From Lewinellaceae bacterium (lineage in GTDB: Bacteria > Bacteroidota > Bacteroidia > Chitinophagales > Saprospiraceae), in the NCBI GenBank assembly GCA_016716135.1, contig JADJWX010000004.1, positions 372,001 through 436,000 of the forward strand: a DNA stretch of 64,000 nucleotides, in the 5' to 3' direction. This document shows, in pieces, positions 17,076 through 26,128 of the stretch. The position numbers and the translations under genes were made by a program. The notes beneath the pieces were generated by a model. The model saw nothing but the letters and a program-made list of their open reading frames with translations, had not been told where the DNA came from and made no database searches. The stretch's first letter is position 1. Each line of letters starts with the position of its first letter.

Positions 17076-19445
17076 CTAGTTCAGATTGATGGCTTTGGCT
17101 TTCCCTTTTTCTTTTGCCTTAAGTTTTGATTTTTTCTCCGGTTCGTAATAGCTGTTGCCTTTCCCATTGCCGTAGCCGTACCCGTAGCCGTAGGAATAGC
17201 TGCCGACGGGGTACCCGATTTTATTCACCGGAACGGCATTGAGCACGATAAATGGCCTTGGGAGTTTGTCTTTTTGGGCTATGTCTTCCACAATTTCCAG
17301 TTGGCCTTTGTACGTAAAGCCGGTGCGCACCACATACATGGTGGCTGTCGCGAGATCTTTCATTTGCAAGGCATCGGCGACCCGGCCAACCGGCGGTGCA
17401 TCCAGAATGATAAAATCGTATTCGGCACGCATGGCGCCAACCAATTCGCGCAGGCGTGCCGACATGATCAGCTCGCCCGGGTTAGGCGGTGTGGGACCGC
17501 TGCCGATGAAGTCCAGGTTTTTGTGCAGCCCGGTGTTGCGGATAATCTGGCTGGCGGAAACACTTGGGTCGATCAGGTAGTTGACGATCCCGTCTTCGGC
17601 AGGTTCGACGCTCATGTACACCTCCTGCTTGGGCTTGCGAAGGTCTAACTCGACGATCAGCACTTTTTTGCCCGACAGGGCCATGGTCATGCCCAGGTTG
17701 AGCGCGATGAAAGACTTGCCCTCCCCGGAAGTACTCGACGTGACCAGCATGGTTTTCATTTCACTTCCGGGTGCGACATACGAGAGGTTGGCGCGCAAAA
17801 GGCGAAACATTTCGGCGATAGCGGTACGGCTGTTTTCTTTGACCACCACATGCTCCGAGGTGTTGCTTTGGCCCAGGGTACCGACCAGCGGCACCGAAGT
17901 GCTGTTGGTGACGTCGGCTTCCGATTGCACCTTGTCGTTCAGGCTGTCGATGAGCAAAATAAGGCCGATGGGCAGTGCGGTGCCGAGGAACAGGCCGATC
18001 ATCCAAATCTGAGCGGCTACGGGGCTCAGTGGGCTGTGGTCGGCCGCTGCGGGCTCCACGATACGCCCTTTAGCGGCGGTAACGGCAAGCGAAACGGCAG
18101 CTTCTTCCCGTTTTTGCAGCAGGTAGAGGTACAGGCTTTCTTTTACATCTTTTTGCCGTTCGATTTCCAGCAATTCACGTTGGCGGCGCGGCATGTTGTA
18201 GAGTCGGTTTTCCAGGGTGGCACGCGAGCCCTTGGTGGCGCTGGCCGCAATTTGCAGGTCGTTTTTTATGCTGCGAATGTTGTCGATGATCGTTTGGCGG
18301 AGGTTGGCCAATTCTTTTTTGTTGAGCAGCAGCGTGGGATGTTCCGGCCCCATTTCACTCAGGAGACGGTTGTGTTCGATCAACAGTTGATTGAAGCGTT
18401 CCAGTTGGTTGGTCAGGGTAAGGTTGTTCAGGCTGAGGTTGGTTGGTACGAATTCGAAGTTGTTTCGGTTTTTCGCCAGAAAATCTTCCACGGTGGACAA
18501 AATTTCCAGTTGCACTTCGTTTGCGGTCACTTCTTTGTTGTAGTTCGACATTTCGGCCATCAGCTGCGTTCCTTCAGCGCCCAGTTCAATGATGCCGAAA
18601 TTTTGGCGATAGGCTTGCAGGTTGCGCTCTGTTGAGGAGAGGTTTTGGGCGATCATGTCGATGCGCTCGTTCACCATGTCGATGGTGCTTTCGAACGCCT
18701 TGTTTTTTATGGCGATACTGTTCGCATTGTACTCGTCCATCAGTTCGGCGAGGATATCGCGCGCGCGTTCCGGGGAGTGGTCTTTGATGGTCAGTTGCAG
18801 GGTGCTGGATAATTCGCCGATAATTTCAACTTTCACCTTGTCGGCCAGATCGCGCGCCATACTCATAACCGATACAATGGAGACGCCAATTTGGGTGCTG
18901 GCGTATTCCCCTGGTTTGTGCGAAAGAGTCAGTTTACCCATCGGCAATTCCAATTCTTTTCCAAATTCGCCCTTGTATTGCACTTCGTCAATTTCCAGCA
19001 CGTATCCGCCCCGGCCGTTGTCGGTCAACACCCCGCTGAGCCCGGCATTTTCAGAAGCAGGCGTCCAGACGGCCACTTGAATGGGCGAGTCCTTGTACAG
19101 CGCGCGTTTTTTATACCCGTCAATGCTGAAATACTGGTACTGCAGTTCCAGTTTTTTTACGACATCCACCATCAGTGGGGTGGATTTGAGCACCAGCGTC
19201 TCATTTTCAAGCGTCTTGTTTTTTTTGCCCATACCAAGGTCGCCGAAGATGATCTCTTCGGTAGGTTGACCGGAGTTCTCATCGTCCTTGATCAGGATCA
19301 AAGCTGTGGACGAGTAAATCGGCATGGTATATTCCAGGTAAAAATAGGCAGCCGATAAGGCGATGGACAGGGCGATTACAAACAAGTACCAGTAGCGCAG
19401 GCCCTTGAATATTATTTGCTTGATGTTGAATTGATTTTCTCCCAT
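17076..19445 (-). CDS. Wzc/ExoP-type polysaccharide co-polymerase and BY-kinase
   Basis: 789 residues. N-terminal membrane span (YWYLFVIALSIALSAAYFYL), a Wzz-like periplasmic part with coiled coil (about 230-440), a second span near residue 480 (IWMIGLFLGTALPIGLILL), then a cytoplasmic tyrosine kinase. Walker A is TSSTSGEGKSFIALNLG (about residue 575), Walker A-prime VLIVELDLRKPKQEV, Walker B FIILDAPPVG. The C-terminus has a tyrosine cluster (GSYSYGYGYGYGNGKG, then SYYEP) that should be the autophosphorylation site, followed by a very basic tail. It controls chain length and export. No Wza-type outer-membrane exporter is seen in the window. Confidence 0.92.
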   Translation of the reverse strand: MGENQFNIKQIIFKGLRYWYLFVIALSIALSAAYFYLEYTMPIYSSTALILIKDDENSGQPTEEIIFGDLGMGKKNKTLENETLVLKSTPLMVDVVKKLELQYQYFSIDGYKKRALYKDSPIQVAVWTPASENAGLSGVLTDNGRGGYVLEIDEVQYKGEFGKELELPMGKLTLSHKPGEYASTQIGVSIVSVMSMARDLADKVKVEIIGELSSTLQLTIKDHSPERARDILAELMDEYNANSIAIKNKAFESTIDMVNERIDMIAQNLSSTERNLQAYRQNFGIIELGAEGTQLMAEMSNYNKEVTANEVQLEILSTVEDFLAKNRNNFEFVPTNLSLNNLTLTNQLERFNQLLIEHNRLLSEMGPEHPTLLLNKKELANLRQTIIDNIRSIKNDLQIAASATKGSRATLENRLYNMPRRQRELLEIERQKDVKESLYLYLLQKREEAAVSLAVTAAKGRIVEPAAADHSPLSPVAAQIWMIGLFLGTALPIGLILLIDSLNDKVQSEADVTNSTSVPLVGTLGQSNTSEHVVVKENSRTAIAEMFRLLRANLSYVAPGSEMKTMLVTSSTSGEGKSFIALNLGMTMALSGKKVLIVELDLRKPKQEVYMSVEPAEDGIVNYLIDPSVSASQIIRNTGLHKNLDFIGSGPTPPNPGELIMSARLRELVGAMRAEYDFIILDAPPVGRVADALQMKDLATATMYVVRTGFTYKGQLEIVEDIAQKDKLPRPFIVLNAVPVNKIGYPVGSYSYGYGYGYGNGKGNSYYEPEKKSKLKAKEKGKAKAINLN

Positions 19446-19518
19446 GATGTGTAAGCCGTTTTGATTTTTGGCGAAATGCGTGAATCGGTTTTGGTTTCAG
19501 GTACTTAAGGCGGATCCG

Positions 19519-20487
19519 CTATTCCCGTTCAAACGGATGCGGACTCATCGGCAATGCGGCGAGCGGATGATGATCGTCTACCAACCCAAGCGGCTGAGCA
19601 TTGTGGATCGAATGTGCAATTTCAACGGCACGGGCAGCTTCCCGCAGCCCAAAGCCTTTCCCTTCTAAAATGCCTTGGTAACTGAGGGTATGCAAGTCGG
19701 TAAAACCGCCGCTAAATTCAATTTCTTTACCTTCTACGGTAATGGACCTATAGGTGCGCATGCCGTTATTTTTCACGGCTTCCGCAATGGTATTATAGTT
19801 GATGCTTAGAAACCATTTTACCCGGGCTTTTTCCAAGCGTAAAAAACCGGAAGAACGGTCATGGCTTTGAATATACACATGATTTTCAATAACTTCTCCG
19901 AATATCCAATGCAGCATGTCAAAAAAGTGAATACCGATATTCGTGGCTATTCCACCGGATTTTTCGCTGTTACCTTTCCAGCTGGTGTAATACCAGTTGC
20001 CCCTCGATGTGATGTAGGTCAAATTTACATCGAAAACTTTTCCGGGCGGAGCGGCATCCACCTGGCGTTTGAGCTCGAGTAAAGCCGGGTGGAGGCGCAA
20101 CTGCAAAATGGAATACACGCGTTGGCCGGTCTCTTTTTCGATATCGAGCAGGCCCTCCACATTCCAGGGATTCAATACCAGGGGTTTTTCACAAATCACA
20201 TCAGCGCCGCTGCGCAAACCAAAGCGGATATGGGCGTCGTGCAGGTAGTTCGGGGAACATACGGTAACATAGTCGATCGGAATGCCATTGCGTTTCAACT
20301 TGCTGACATGCCGGTCAAACCGTTCAAATTCTGTAAAAAAGGCTGATTCCGGGAAATAACTGTCAATTGTTCCCACCGAATCGTTGGGGTCCAGGGCTGC
20401 AACCAGCGTATTTCCGGTATCCTGAATCGCCCGCATGTGCCGGGGGGCGATGTAACCGGCAGCACCAATAAGTACAAATCGTTTCAT
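19519..20487 (-). CDS. Gfo/Idh/MocA oxidoreductase, WbpB/WlbA-like
   Basis: 322 residues. N-terminal Rossmann fold (FVLIGAAGYIAPRHMRAIQD), the family's EKP motif (VICEKPLVLNPWNVEGLL), and a C-terminal substrate domain with GGIATNIGIHFFDMLHWIFGE. The GGI..N.GIH...D.L.W.FG signature is that of WbpB/WlbA, which oxidise C3 of UDP-GlcNAc uronic acid. The partner just upstream is a WbpD-like acetyltransferase, which fits. The WbpA dehydrogenase and WbpE aminotransferase are not in this window, unless the DegT gene serves here. 73 bases separate it from the Wzc-like gene. Confidence 0.82.
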   Translation of the reverse strand: MKRFVLIGAAGYIAPRHMRAIQDTGNTLVAALDPNDSVGTIDSYFPESAFFTEFERFDRHVSKLKRNGIPIDYVTVCSPNYLHDAHIRFGLRSGADVICEKPLVLNPWNVEGLLDIEKETGQRVYSILQLRLHPALLELKRQVDAAPPGKVFDVNLTYITSRGNWYYTSWKGNSEKSGGIATNIGIHFFDMLHWIFGEVIENHVYIQSHDRSSGFLRLEKARVKWFLSINYNTIAEAVKNNGMRTYRSITVEGKEIEFSGGFTDLHTLSYQGILEGKGFGLREAARAVEIAHSIHNAQPLGLVDDHHPLAALPMSPHPFERE

Positions 20488-20525
20488 TAATTCTAGAGTT
20501 CCTATGGATTAGATGTTTATTGTGT

Positions 20526-21125
20526 CTACTGTTCTACGGGCCTGGTGTCCGATTTTTGCACAAGGCCGTCGGCCAACCGGTATTCCTGGCCGCTACCGGG
20601 GCAAACAGCCAGGCCATGTTCGTCAAAATACAGGCGTTCGCCATGTTCGCTCATCCAGCCGATCGTTCGTGCCGGGTTGCCAACCACCAGGGCGTAGGGC
20701 GGGATGTCTTTTGTCACTACGGCGCCGGCGCCGATAAAGGCATAGGCGCCAATTTTTGTGCCACATACGATGGTGGCATTGGCGCCGATGGTTGCGCCGC
20801 GCGCCACATGGGTTTTTTTGTAGGCATCTTTCCGGTTCACGGCGCTGCGCGGGTTCACCACATTGGTAAAAACCATCGACGGCCCCAAAAACACGTCGTC
20901 TTCACAAACTACCCCGGTGTAAATGGAAACATTGTTCTGAATTTTAACATTGTTGCCAAGCTGGACGTCCGAGGCAACAAAAACATTCTGGCCCAACGAG
21001 CAAGAAGCTCCAATACGGGCGCCGGACATTACATGGCAAAAATGCCAAATCTTGGTTCCTTCTCCTATCGCACATCCGTCGTCTATAACAGCGCTGGGAT
21101 GTGCATAAAATGCTTGGTTCGACAC
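20526..21125 (-). CDS. WbpD/WlbB-like UDP-amino-sugar N-acetyltransferase
   Basis: About 199 residues from a GTG at 21125 (VSNQAFYAHPSAVIDDG); an ATG at 21185 would add 20 residues (FKSPRGSCGNFVYRTKALN) without counterpart in the family, so the GTG is preferred. Hexapeptide beta helix throughout: CAIGEGTKIWHFCHVMSGA, NNVKIQNNVSIYTGVVCED, ARGATIGANATIVCGTKIG, AGAVVTKDIPPYALVVGNPA. The FLGPSMVFTNVVNPRS loop is typical of WbpD. It acetylates the 3-amino group of UDP-2-acetamido-3-amino sugars. It is the first gene of the leftward polysaccharide locus. Confidence 0.82.
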   Translation of the reverse strand: MSNQAFYAHPSAVIDDGCAIGEGTKIWHFCHVMSGARIGASCSLGQNVFVASDVQLGNNVKIQNNVSIYTGVVCEDDVFLGPSMVFTNVVNPRSAVNRKDAYKKTHVARGATIGANATIVCGTKIGAYAFIGAGAVVTKDIPPYALVVGNPARTIGWMSEHGERLYFDEHGLAVCPGSGQEYRLADGLVQKSDTRPVEQ

Positions 21126-21185
21126 GTTGAGTGCTTTTGTACGATAAACGAAATTCCCGCACGAACCGCGGGGGGATTTAAACAA

Positions 21186-21516
21186 GGCGGAGGATGTCTT
21201 TTGCTGCTCAGCCTAAAAATACCTGGGGGGTATTCGTCGGGGCATCAGGAGCTTTTGTATTATCAATTTTAATACATTAATCAAACGTACAATCAATTGA
21301 TAACCAATGCAGATTAGGATAATACGGGAGACAAAAGTCGTGCCAATCCAAAGGCGAGGAAGTAAATTGGTAACAGACTCTTGCAGCAGAAATTTCGCCC
21401 AAAGATAAAAACAAATAACCATACGTAACCTTTTCGCGGGAGCGGAGTACGGCTTAAATTTTAATTAAATAAGAAATTACCCGGTTGGGTGTAGTTTTAG
21501 CGCCTCTACCAGACAT
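21186..21516. other. Leader/promoter region of the polysaccharide locus
   Basis: Low-GC region between the first polysaccharide gene and the 3' end of the SprB-repeat gene. It contains two exact TAnnTTTG words on the minus strand (21282-21289 and 21400-21407). A 69-codon hydrophobic frame (21213-21422, minus) is present but has no supporting feature and I do not call it. No strong hairpin terminator was found for the convergent side; the SprB gene also runs leftward, so read-through into the polysaccharide locus is possible. Confidence 0.5.
21282..21307 (-). promoter_or_regulatory. Candidate promoter for the polysaccharide locus
   Basis: On the minus strand TACGTTTG (21289-21282) matches the Bacteroidota -7 element TAnnTTTG, with TTG at 21307-21305 as the -33 element. 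The 15-base spacer is shorter than the usual 17-23. It would give a leader of about 150 bases before the GTG at 21125. An alternative -7 word TATCTTTG at 21407-21400 lacks a good -33 partner. Confidence 0.35.
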
Positions 21517-24500
21517 TTACCGGGTAATTAAAACAGGCTGGGTGTATTGCCCGTCTGCTGCCAAAATCTGCAGCAAATACATACCCGAAGGCATATCCCC
21601 AAGGTTGAAAGTCTGTACCTGATCCGCAGATTGGGCTGCCGTCTGGCGCTCCAGGGCCAAACGACCCAATAGATCGACAAACCGGAACCGGAGTGGCCGC
21701 GGGTTGGTCATCTCGACGCGCACCGTTAATTGGTCGTATGCCGGATTAGGAAAAACCGACACCTGAAAATCCGCATCAGCCGGATTATTCGTGCCAACGA
21801 TTTCCGTCAGGACTACTGCAAAACCTGCCGTGCAGGAATTGCTGTCTGTCACCAGCAAACCATACTGCCCGGCAGGCGCCCCAACCAGATCTTCCGCAGT
21901 ACTGACCACACTGGTATCGTTCAAAATCCAGGTGAAACTGAAGGGCGGCGTTCCGCCGGAAACACTGACATCGACCGCGCCGTTTTGCTGGCCTTGAAAC
22001 GGCTGCTGTACCGACTGCGGGACAATAAAAAGCGTATCCGGCTCGGATAATGTGACGACCACCAGGTTTGTGCAACCATTGGCTTGTGTGATGGTAACGG
22101 TATAACTCCCCGCTTGCAAACCCGTCAGGTCTTTTTCGTTCGAGCCCGTCGACCACAAGTACGTGTAGCCCGGTATGCCCCCTGCTAAACTCAGTTGAAT
22201 GGCGCCGTCAGCGCCGAGATGGCAGGACACATTTTCCTGATCGACACTGAAGTCCAGCGCCGGCGGTTCTGTAACAAAGGTGGCCAGGCTTGCGGTGCAG
22301 CCGTTGGCATCCGTCACAATTAAACTGAACGTGCCCGGCTCCAGGTTTTCCAGGTTTGGCGTGCTTGCCCCGTTCGACCACAAATACGTGTAGCCCATCG
22401 TACCACCGGAAATCGTGGTGCTGACCATGCCGTCGGCAGCACCTTGACAGGATACATTGGTTGGGGTGCCGGTAAGTTGAATGGCGGCAGGCTCGGTTAG
22501 GGTGGCACTGCCGGTTGCGGTACAGTTTTTATTATCCGTTACCGTCACGGTATAGGTACCTGCCGGCAGGTTGGTCAGGTTGGGGCCCGTTTGGCCGCCC
22601 GACCACAGAAACGAAAAACCTGCGGTCCCACCGGAAACAGTACTGTTGATCGTGCCATTCGAAATGCCATGGCACGACAGGTTGGTCGGGAGCGTGTTCA
22701 CTTGCAGCAATCCCGGTTCAAGGATGGTCGCACTGGCAACCGCCGTGCAGTTGTTCTGGTCCGTCACGGTCACGGTGTACGTACCTGGCGGCAGGTTGCT
22801 GAGGTTTGCACTGGTTTGGCCGCCCGACCACAAATAATTATATCCGGCCGTACCGCCCGAAACACTAAGATTCGCTGTGCCGTCCGAGGCGCCAAAACAG
22901 GAAATTCCGGCAGGCGTGGCGGCCACCTGCAAAAGCGGCGGCGCCGTTACGGTTGCGCTGACGGTAGCCGTACAGGCATTAAGGTCAGAAACGGTTACTG
23001 TGTAGGTACCCGCCGGCAAATTGTTCAGGCTGGAAGATGTTTGGCCGCCCGACCACAGAAAACTGTACCCCGGGGCTCCCCCCGAAACACTAAGCGCTAC
23101 CGAGCCGTTTGAACTGCCCGCACAGGAAATGCTGGAGCCGGTGGCTGTCAATGTCATACCCGGCGGATCGGTCAGCGTGGCAGTTACGACTTCCACGCAG
23201 CCGTTGGACTCGGTTACCGTCAATGTGTACGTGCCGGCCTTGAGGTTGGAATTCAAGGCTGTTTCCGCACCATTCGACCATTTATATTCAAGCGTGGTTA
23301 TAGCGCCGCTTACTGAAGCAAGCAGGGAACCGTTGGAGCCCCCTTTACAGGTCGGCGGAACAGCCTGGAATGTCGTATTGGTGGTACACATATTGGACGC
23401 ACAGGCTATTGCCGTACCCAGTTGCTGAACTTCGCAACCCATCCCGTCCATTACGATCACTGCGAAAGCGGCCCCACTGGGGATAATTTGTCCGTTCACA
23501 TCGGCGGCATAGGTATACGGCAATACGCCACCGGTAACCTCCACATACAGCCGCGCCGAATCAATCCCGACACAAGGTTGTAACACCTCAAGCGAAAGCG
23601 GGCTGAAGTCCGGCAAAGCCTGCCCATCCAGAATTTTCAAACAAACATTACCGCTACCGATACCTCCGGGGCCGTTCCAGGAGGCAATTTGTACATAATA
23701 TTTTTGGCCGGCGTTCAAACTGCCAACGGTCACGTAGCCTTCGCAGCGAAGTGGATTTTCACTGCAAAAAACAGGTTTCAGGTCCGCGCAATCACCTTCC
23801 CAAACGGCCAGAATATGCTCGAAGTTGGCGCCGGTATTGATTTGAACCGAGCCAAACGAAGGCGCTGTAAAAGAAAACCAGATATCCCGGTCTACCTTGA
23901 CTGCACAAGTGGGATAATAGCCCGAAAACGTCGCACTGCCGTTGTTCCCAGCGGTACACGAAGCGCCCAGGTTTACGGGAGTAGCGTTTACACAATTATT
24001 GTTGGGCAAAACATTGCTTTGTTTGACAGTCAGTGCGGGGCATAAAGCGCCTTCAATAGAGGCAAATGACCCGGCAATTTGAACATAGTACGTGGCGCCC
24101 GTGGTCAATGCCGGCAACTGCAAGCTGCCACCTTTGTGGTTGCCGGCAACTTCCATAAGGTTGTTGCAGCCCCCGGAATAAACGGTAATGATATCTGAAA
24201 ATCCGGCGTTGCTTTTTACGGAAAGTACGTCGCCGGCCGGCAGGGCGCCCGCCGTAAATTTATACCACACATCAGCCCGGGCCAGTGCATTGAGCGAGGG
24301 CAGTGTGGCCGACATGTCGGCATTCCGGTTAGTACCGTTCACACAGGGGCCGTTGACGGTCAGCGCGATGGCGCCCGCACAGTCGTCGTTTACCGGTTTG
24401 ACCGGAAAAGCGTCGGTTTGATCGATCTCAATGCAAACGCTGCCGTGTTCGAGTCCGAATCCCTCGGCCTGGCCTGCCACCCGGATGAAATAAGTTTGAT

Positions 24501-25905
24501 CAAATTCGGCCTGGAAATACGTGGTTTCACCGGTAAAACCGTGTTCGTCGCGGTTGTTGCAAAGTACGGGCGCCAGGTTGGAGCAAACGTTGGTGTAAAT
24601 ATTGACGATATCGTTAAAATTGGCATTGGTATTCATCTGAGCAATCCCGCTAAAATCGGCAACCCAGCGAAACCACAGGGATGCCCCGGCGCGGCCACTG
24701 CAATCCGGCGCAGGGCCGTCGAACAGGGCCGTGGTATTGTCTGCTTCCACACAAGGCGCTCCGGTAAATATTTTTTGAGCCTGGTTGCAAAAATCAATGG
24801 CGGAGCCTTCCCCAACCACTTTAAAATTATCGAGCCCCACCCAATACCCGAAAACACCGTTGTCGGCATATTCAAAAACCACCCGCAATTGCGCCGAGCG
24901 GTACGGATTCAGATCGTAGCTGTGGTGTACAAATTGCGGCAGCCAGGGCCCTCCGACGTGCCCGGTTGATTCAAACAACGGGGTTTTTATCCCCGATTCA
25001 TTTTCCAGATACACCTTGATGGTTTCGCCGGTATAACGCAGGATAATGTCGTAATCGAGCGTGTAATTGAAAAATTCGGTGCCGTTGAACCAGGGCGAGG
25101 TCAGCCGGATGGTAGACGGCGGCGCCTGGGCGCCCAGGGCGTCATCGTCAAAATAAACCATGCAGGAACCATCCAGCGAACTGCCGTGGCCGTGGGCTGC
25201 CGAGCTGGCCGGCACCCGGCCAAATTGCCAGTTGTTTTGCCCGCCCAGCACCGTAGCGTCCCAACCGGCAGGCTTGACGCAGGTATTAAATCCTTCGCCA
25301 ATAACGATGGTGCCCGTACCCGAGCCAACCACCTTTATATTGTCAATTCCGGCCCACCAGCCCCATTCCCCGGCATTATCTTTGTAGCGTAGGATCAATC
25401 GGACGTTAGGCGCCCGTTTTGCCAAACTCAGATCGTACCGCAGGGTGACGAAATCACCGATCTGGTTGCCGGTGTTTTGGTGTTGATCAAAACGGTAGAG
25501 CAGTTGTTCGGAGCTGCCGTCGGTCAGGAGAATTTCAAGGCTTTGTTGGGCATTGACGGACCGGTGCCGGTAATGAACATCCAGGCTGAGTTCAACCGTT
25601 TCGTGCAAACTGGTGTTAAACGCAGGTGACGTGAATTCCAGGATATACCCCTGGCTGTTTTCCCCGGCAGCGTCATCGTCGATAAACAGAAAACAACTGC
25701 CGTCGATGCTTTGACCCTGGGCAGCGCCATTTTGAGAAGTGCCGACATACCATTGCACCAATTGGTTGCCGGTCACCTTGGTTTGCCAGTTTGCCGGCAA
25801 AATGCAATTGTCAAATTTCTCCTCAAACAACGTCGTCTGGCTATGCAGCAAAACGGTATTGAAGTTGATATAAAGTATGGAAATTACAAATAGTAAATGA
25901 CGCAT
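21517..25905 (-). CDS. Large secreted SprB-repeat protein with T9SS C-terminal domain
   Basis: 1462 residues. Signal peptide (RHLLFVISILYINFNTVLLHSQ). Two jelly-roll/MAM-like modules follow (about 25-370: FDNCILPANWQTKV ... WWAGIDNIKVVG and a second copy WDATVLGGQNNWQFG ... GYWVGLDNFKVVG). Then three cysteine-containing modules (about 370-800, each with a C..A..I motif and YYVQI/YFIRV end), six to eight SprB repeats of about 77 residues (about 840-1370; core GGTAGYNYLWSGGQTS..L.NLPPGTYTVTVTD), and a T9SS type A sorting tail (FPNPAYDQLTVRV ... GMYLLQI). It should be exported by type IX secretion and anchored or released at the cell surface, as adhesin or gliding-type protein; the exact role is unknown. 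Confidence 0.9.
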   Translation of the reverse strand: MRHLLFVISILYINFNTVLLHSQTTLFEEKFDNCILPANWQTKVTGNQLVQWYVGTSQNGAAQGQSIDGSCFLFIDDDAAGENSQGYILEFTSPAFNTSLHETVELSLDVHYRHRSVNAQQSLEILLTDGSSEQLLYRFDQHQNTGNQIGDFVTLRYDLSLAKRAPNVRLILRYKDNAGEWGWWAGIDNIKVVGSGTGTIVIGEGFNTCVKPAGWDATVLGGQNNWQFGRVPASSAAHGHGSSLDGSCMVYFDDDALGAQAPPSTIRLTSPWFNGTEFFNYTLDYDIILRYTGETIKVYLENESGIKTPLFESTGHVGGPWLPQFVHHSYDLNPYRSAQLRVVFEYADNGVFGYWVGLDNFKVVGEGSAIDFCNQAQKIFTGAPCVEADNTTALFDGPAPDCSGRAGASLWFRWVADFSGIAQMNTNANFNDIVNIYTNVCSNLAPVLCNNRDEHGFTGETTYFQAEFDQTYFIRVAGQAEGFGLEHGSVCIEIDQTDAFPVKPVNDDCAGAIALTVNGPCVNGTNRNADMSATLPSLNALARADVWYKFTAGALPAGDVLSVKSNAGFSDIITVYSGGCNNLMEVAGNHKGGSLQLPALTTGATYYVQIAGSFASIEGALCPALTVKQSNVLPNNNCVNATPVNLGASCTAGNNGSATFSGYYPTCAVKVDRDIWFSFTAPSFGSVQINTGANFEHILAVWEGDCADLKPVFCSENPLRCEGYVTVGSLNAGQKYYVQIASWNGPGGIGSGNVCLKILDGQALPDFSPLSLEVLQPCVGIDSARLYVEVTGGVLPYTYAADVNGQIIPSGAAFAVIVMDGMGCEVQQLGTAIACASNMCTTNTTFQAVPPTCKGGSNGSLLASVSGAITTLEYKWSNGAETALNSNLKAGTYTLTVTESNGCVEVVTATLTDPPGMTLTATGSSISCAGSSNGSVALSVSGGAPGYSFLWSGGQTSSSLNNLPAGTYTVTVSDLNACTATVSATVTAPPLLQVAATPAGISCFGASDGTANLSVSGGTAGYNYLWSGGQTSANLSNLPPGTYTVTVTDQNNCTAVASATILEPGLLQVNTLPTNLSCHGISNGTINSTVSGGTAGFSFLWSGGQTGPNLTNLPAGTYTVTVTDNKNCTATGSATLTEPAAIQLTGTPTNVSCQGAADGMVSTTISGGTMGYTYLWSNGASTPNLENLEPGTFSLIVTDANGCTASLATFVTEPPALDFSVDQENVSCHLGADGAIQLSLAGGIPGYTYLWSTGSNEKDLTGLQAGSYTVTITQANGCTNLVVVTLSEPDTLFIVPQSVQQPFQGQQNGAVDVSVSGGTPPFSFTWILNDTSVVSTAEDLVGAPAGQYGLLVTDSNSCTAGFAVVLTEIVGTNNPADADFQVSVFPNPAYDQLTVRVEMTNPRPLRFRFVDLLGRLALERQTAAQSADQVQTFNLGDMPSGMYLLQILAADGQYTQPVLITR

Positions 25906-26128
25906 AAGACTCCGTTTTTATTGGATCAACCACACCGGTTGACAGCCCTGGTTTGATCCGCTTCAGGCAATTATAGACTGAAATCAGGAATAAAGTTAGT
26001 GCCTTCTGAAGGATTTGATTTTGCCCCGCTCCGTTAAGCACTGCGTTTGATAATATCTGACACGAATCTGATTATTAAGATGGGTTAGACAGAATTTTAC
26101 TAACCTTTGTTCATATAATTTTAACAAT

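Noticed and set aside
21213..21422. 69-codon hydrophobic frame in the polysaccharide leader
   Set aside because: No homology recognised, no ribosome-binding or promoter support, and AT-rich sequence gives hydrophobic frames by chance.
22300..23360. DNA-level tandem repeat as a mobile element
   Set aside because: The repetition follows the SprB protein repeats of about 77 residues and stays in frame.
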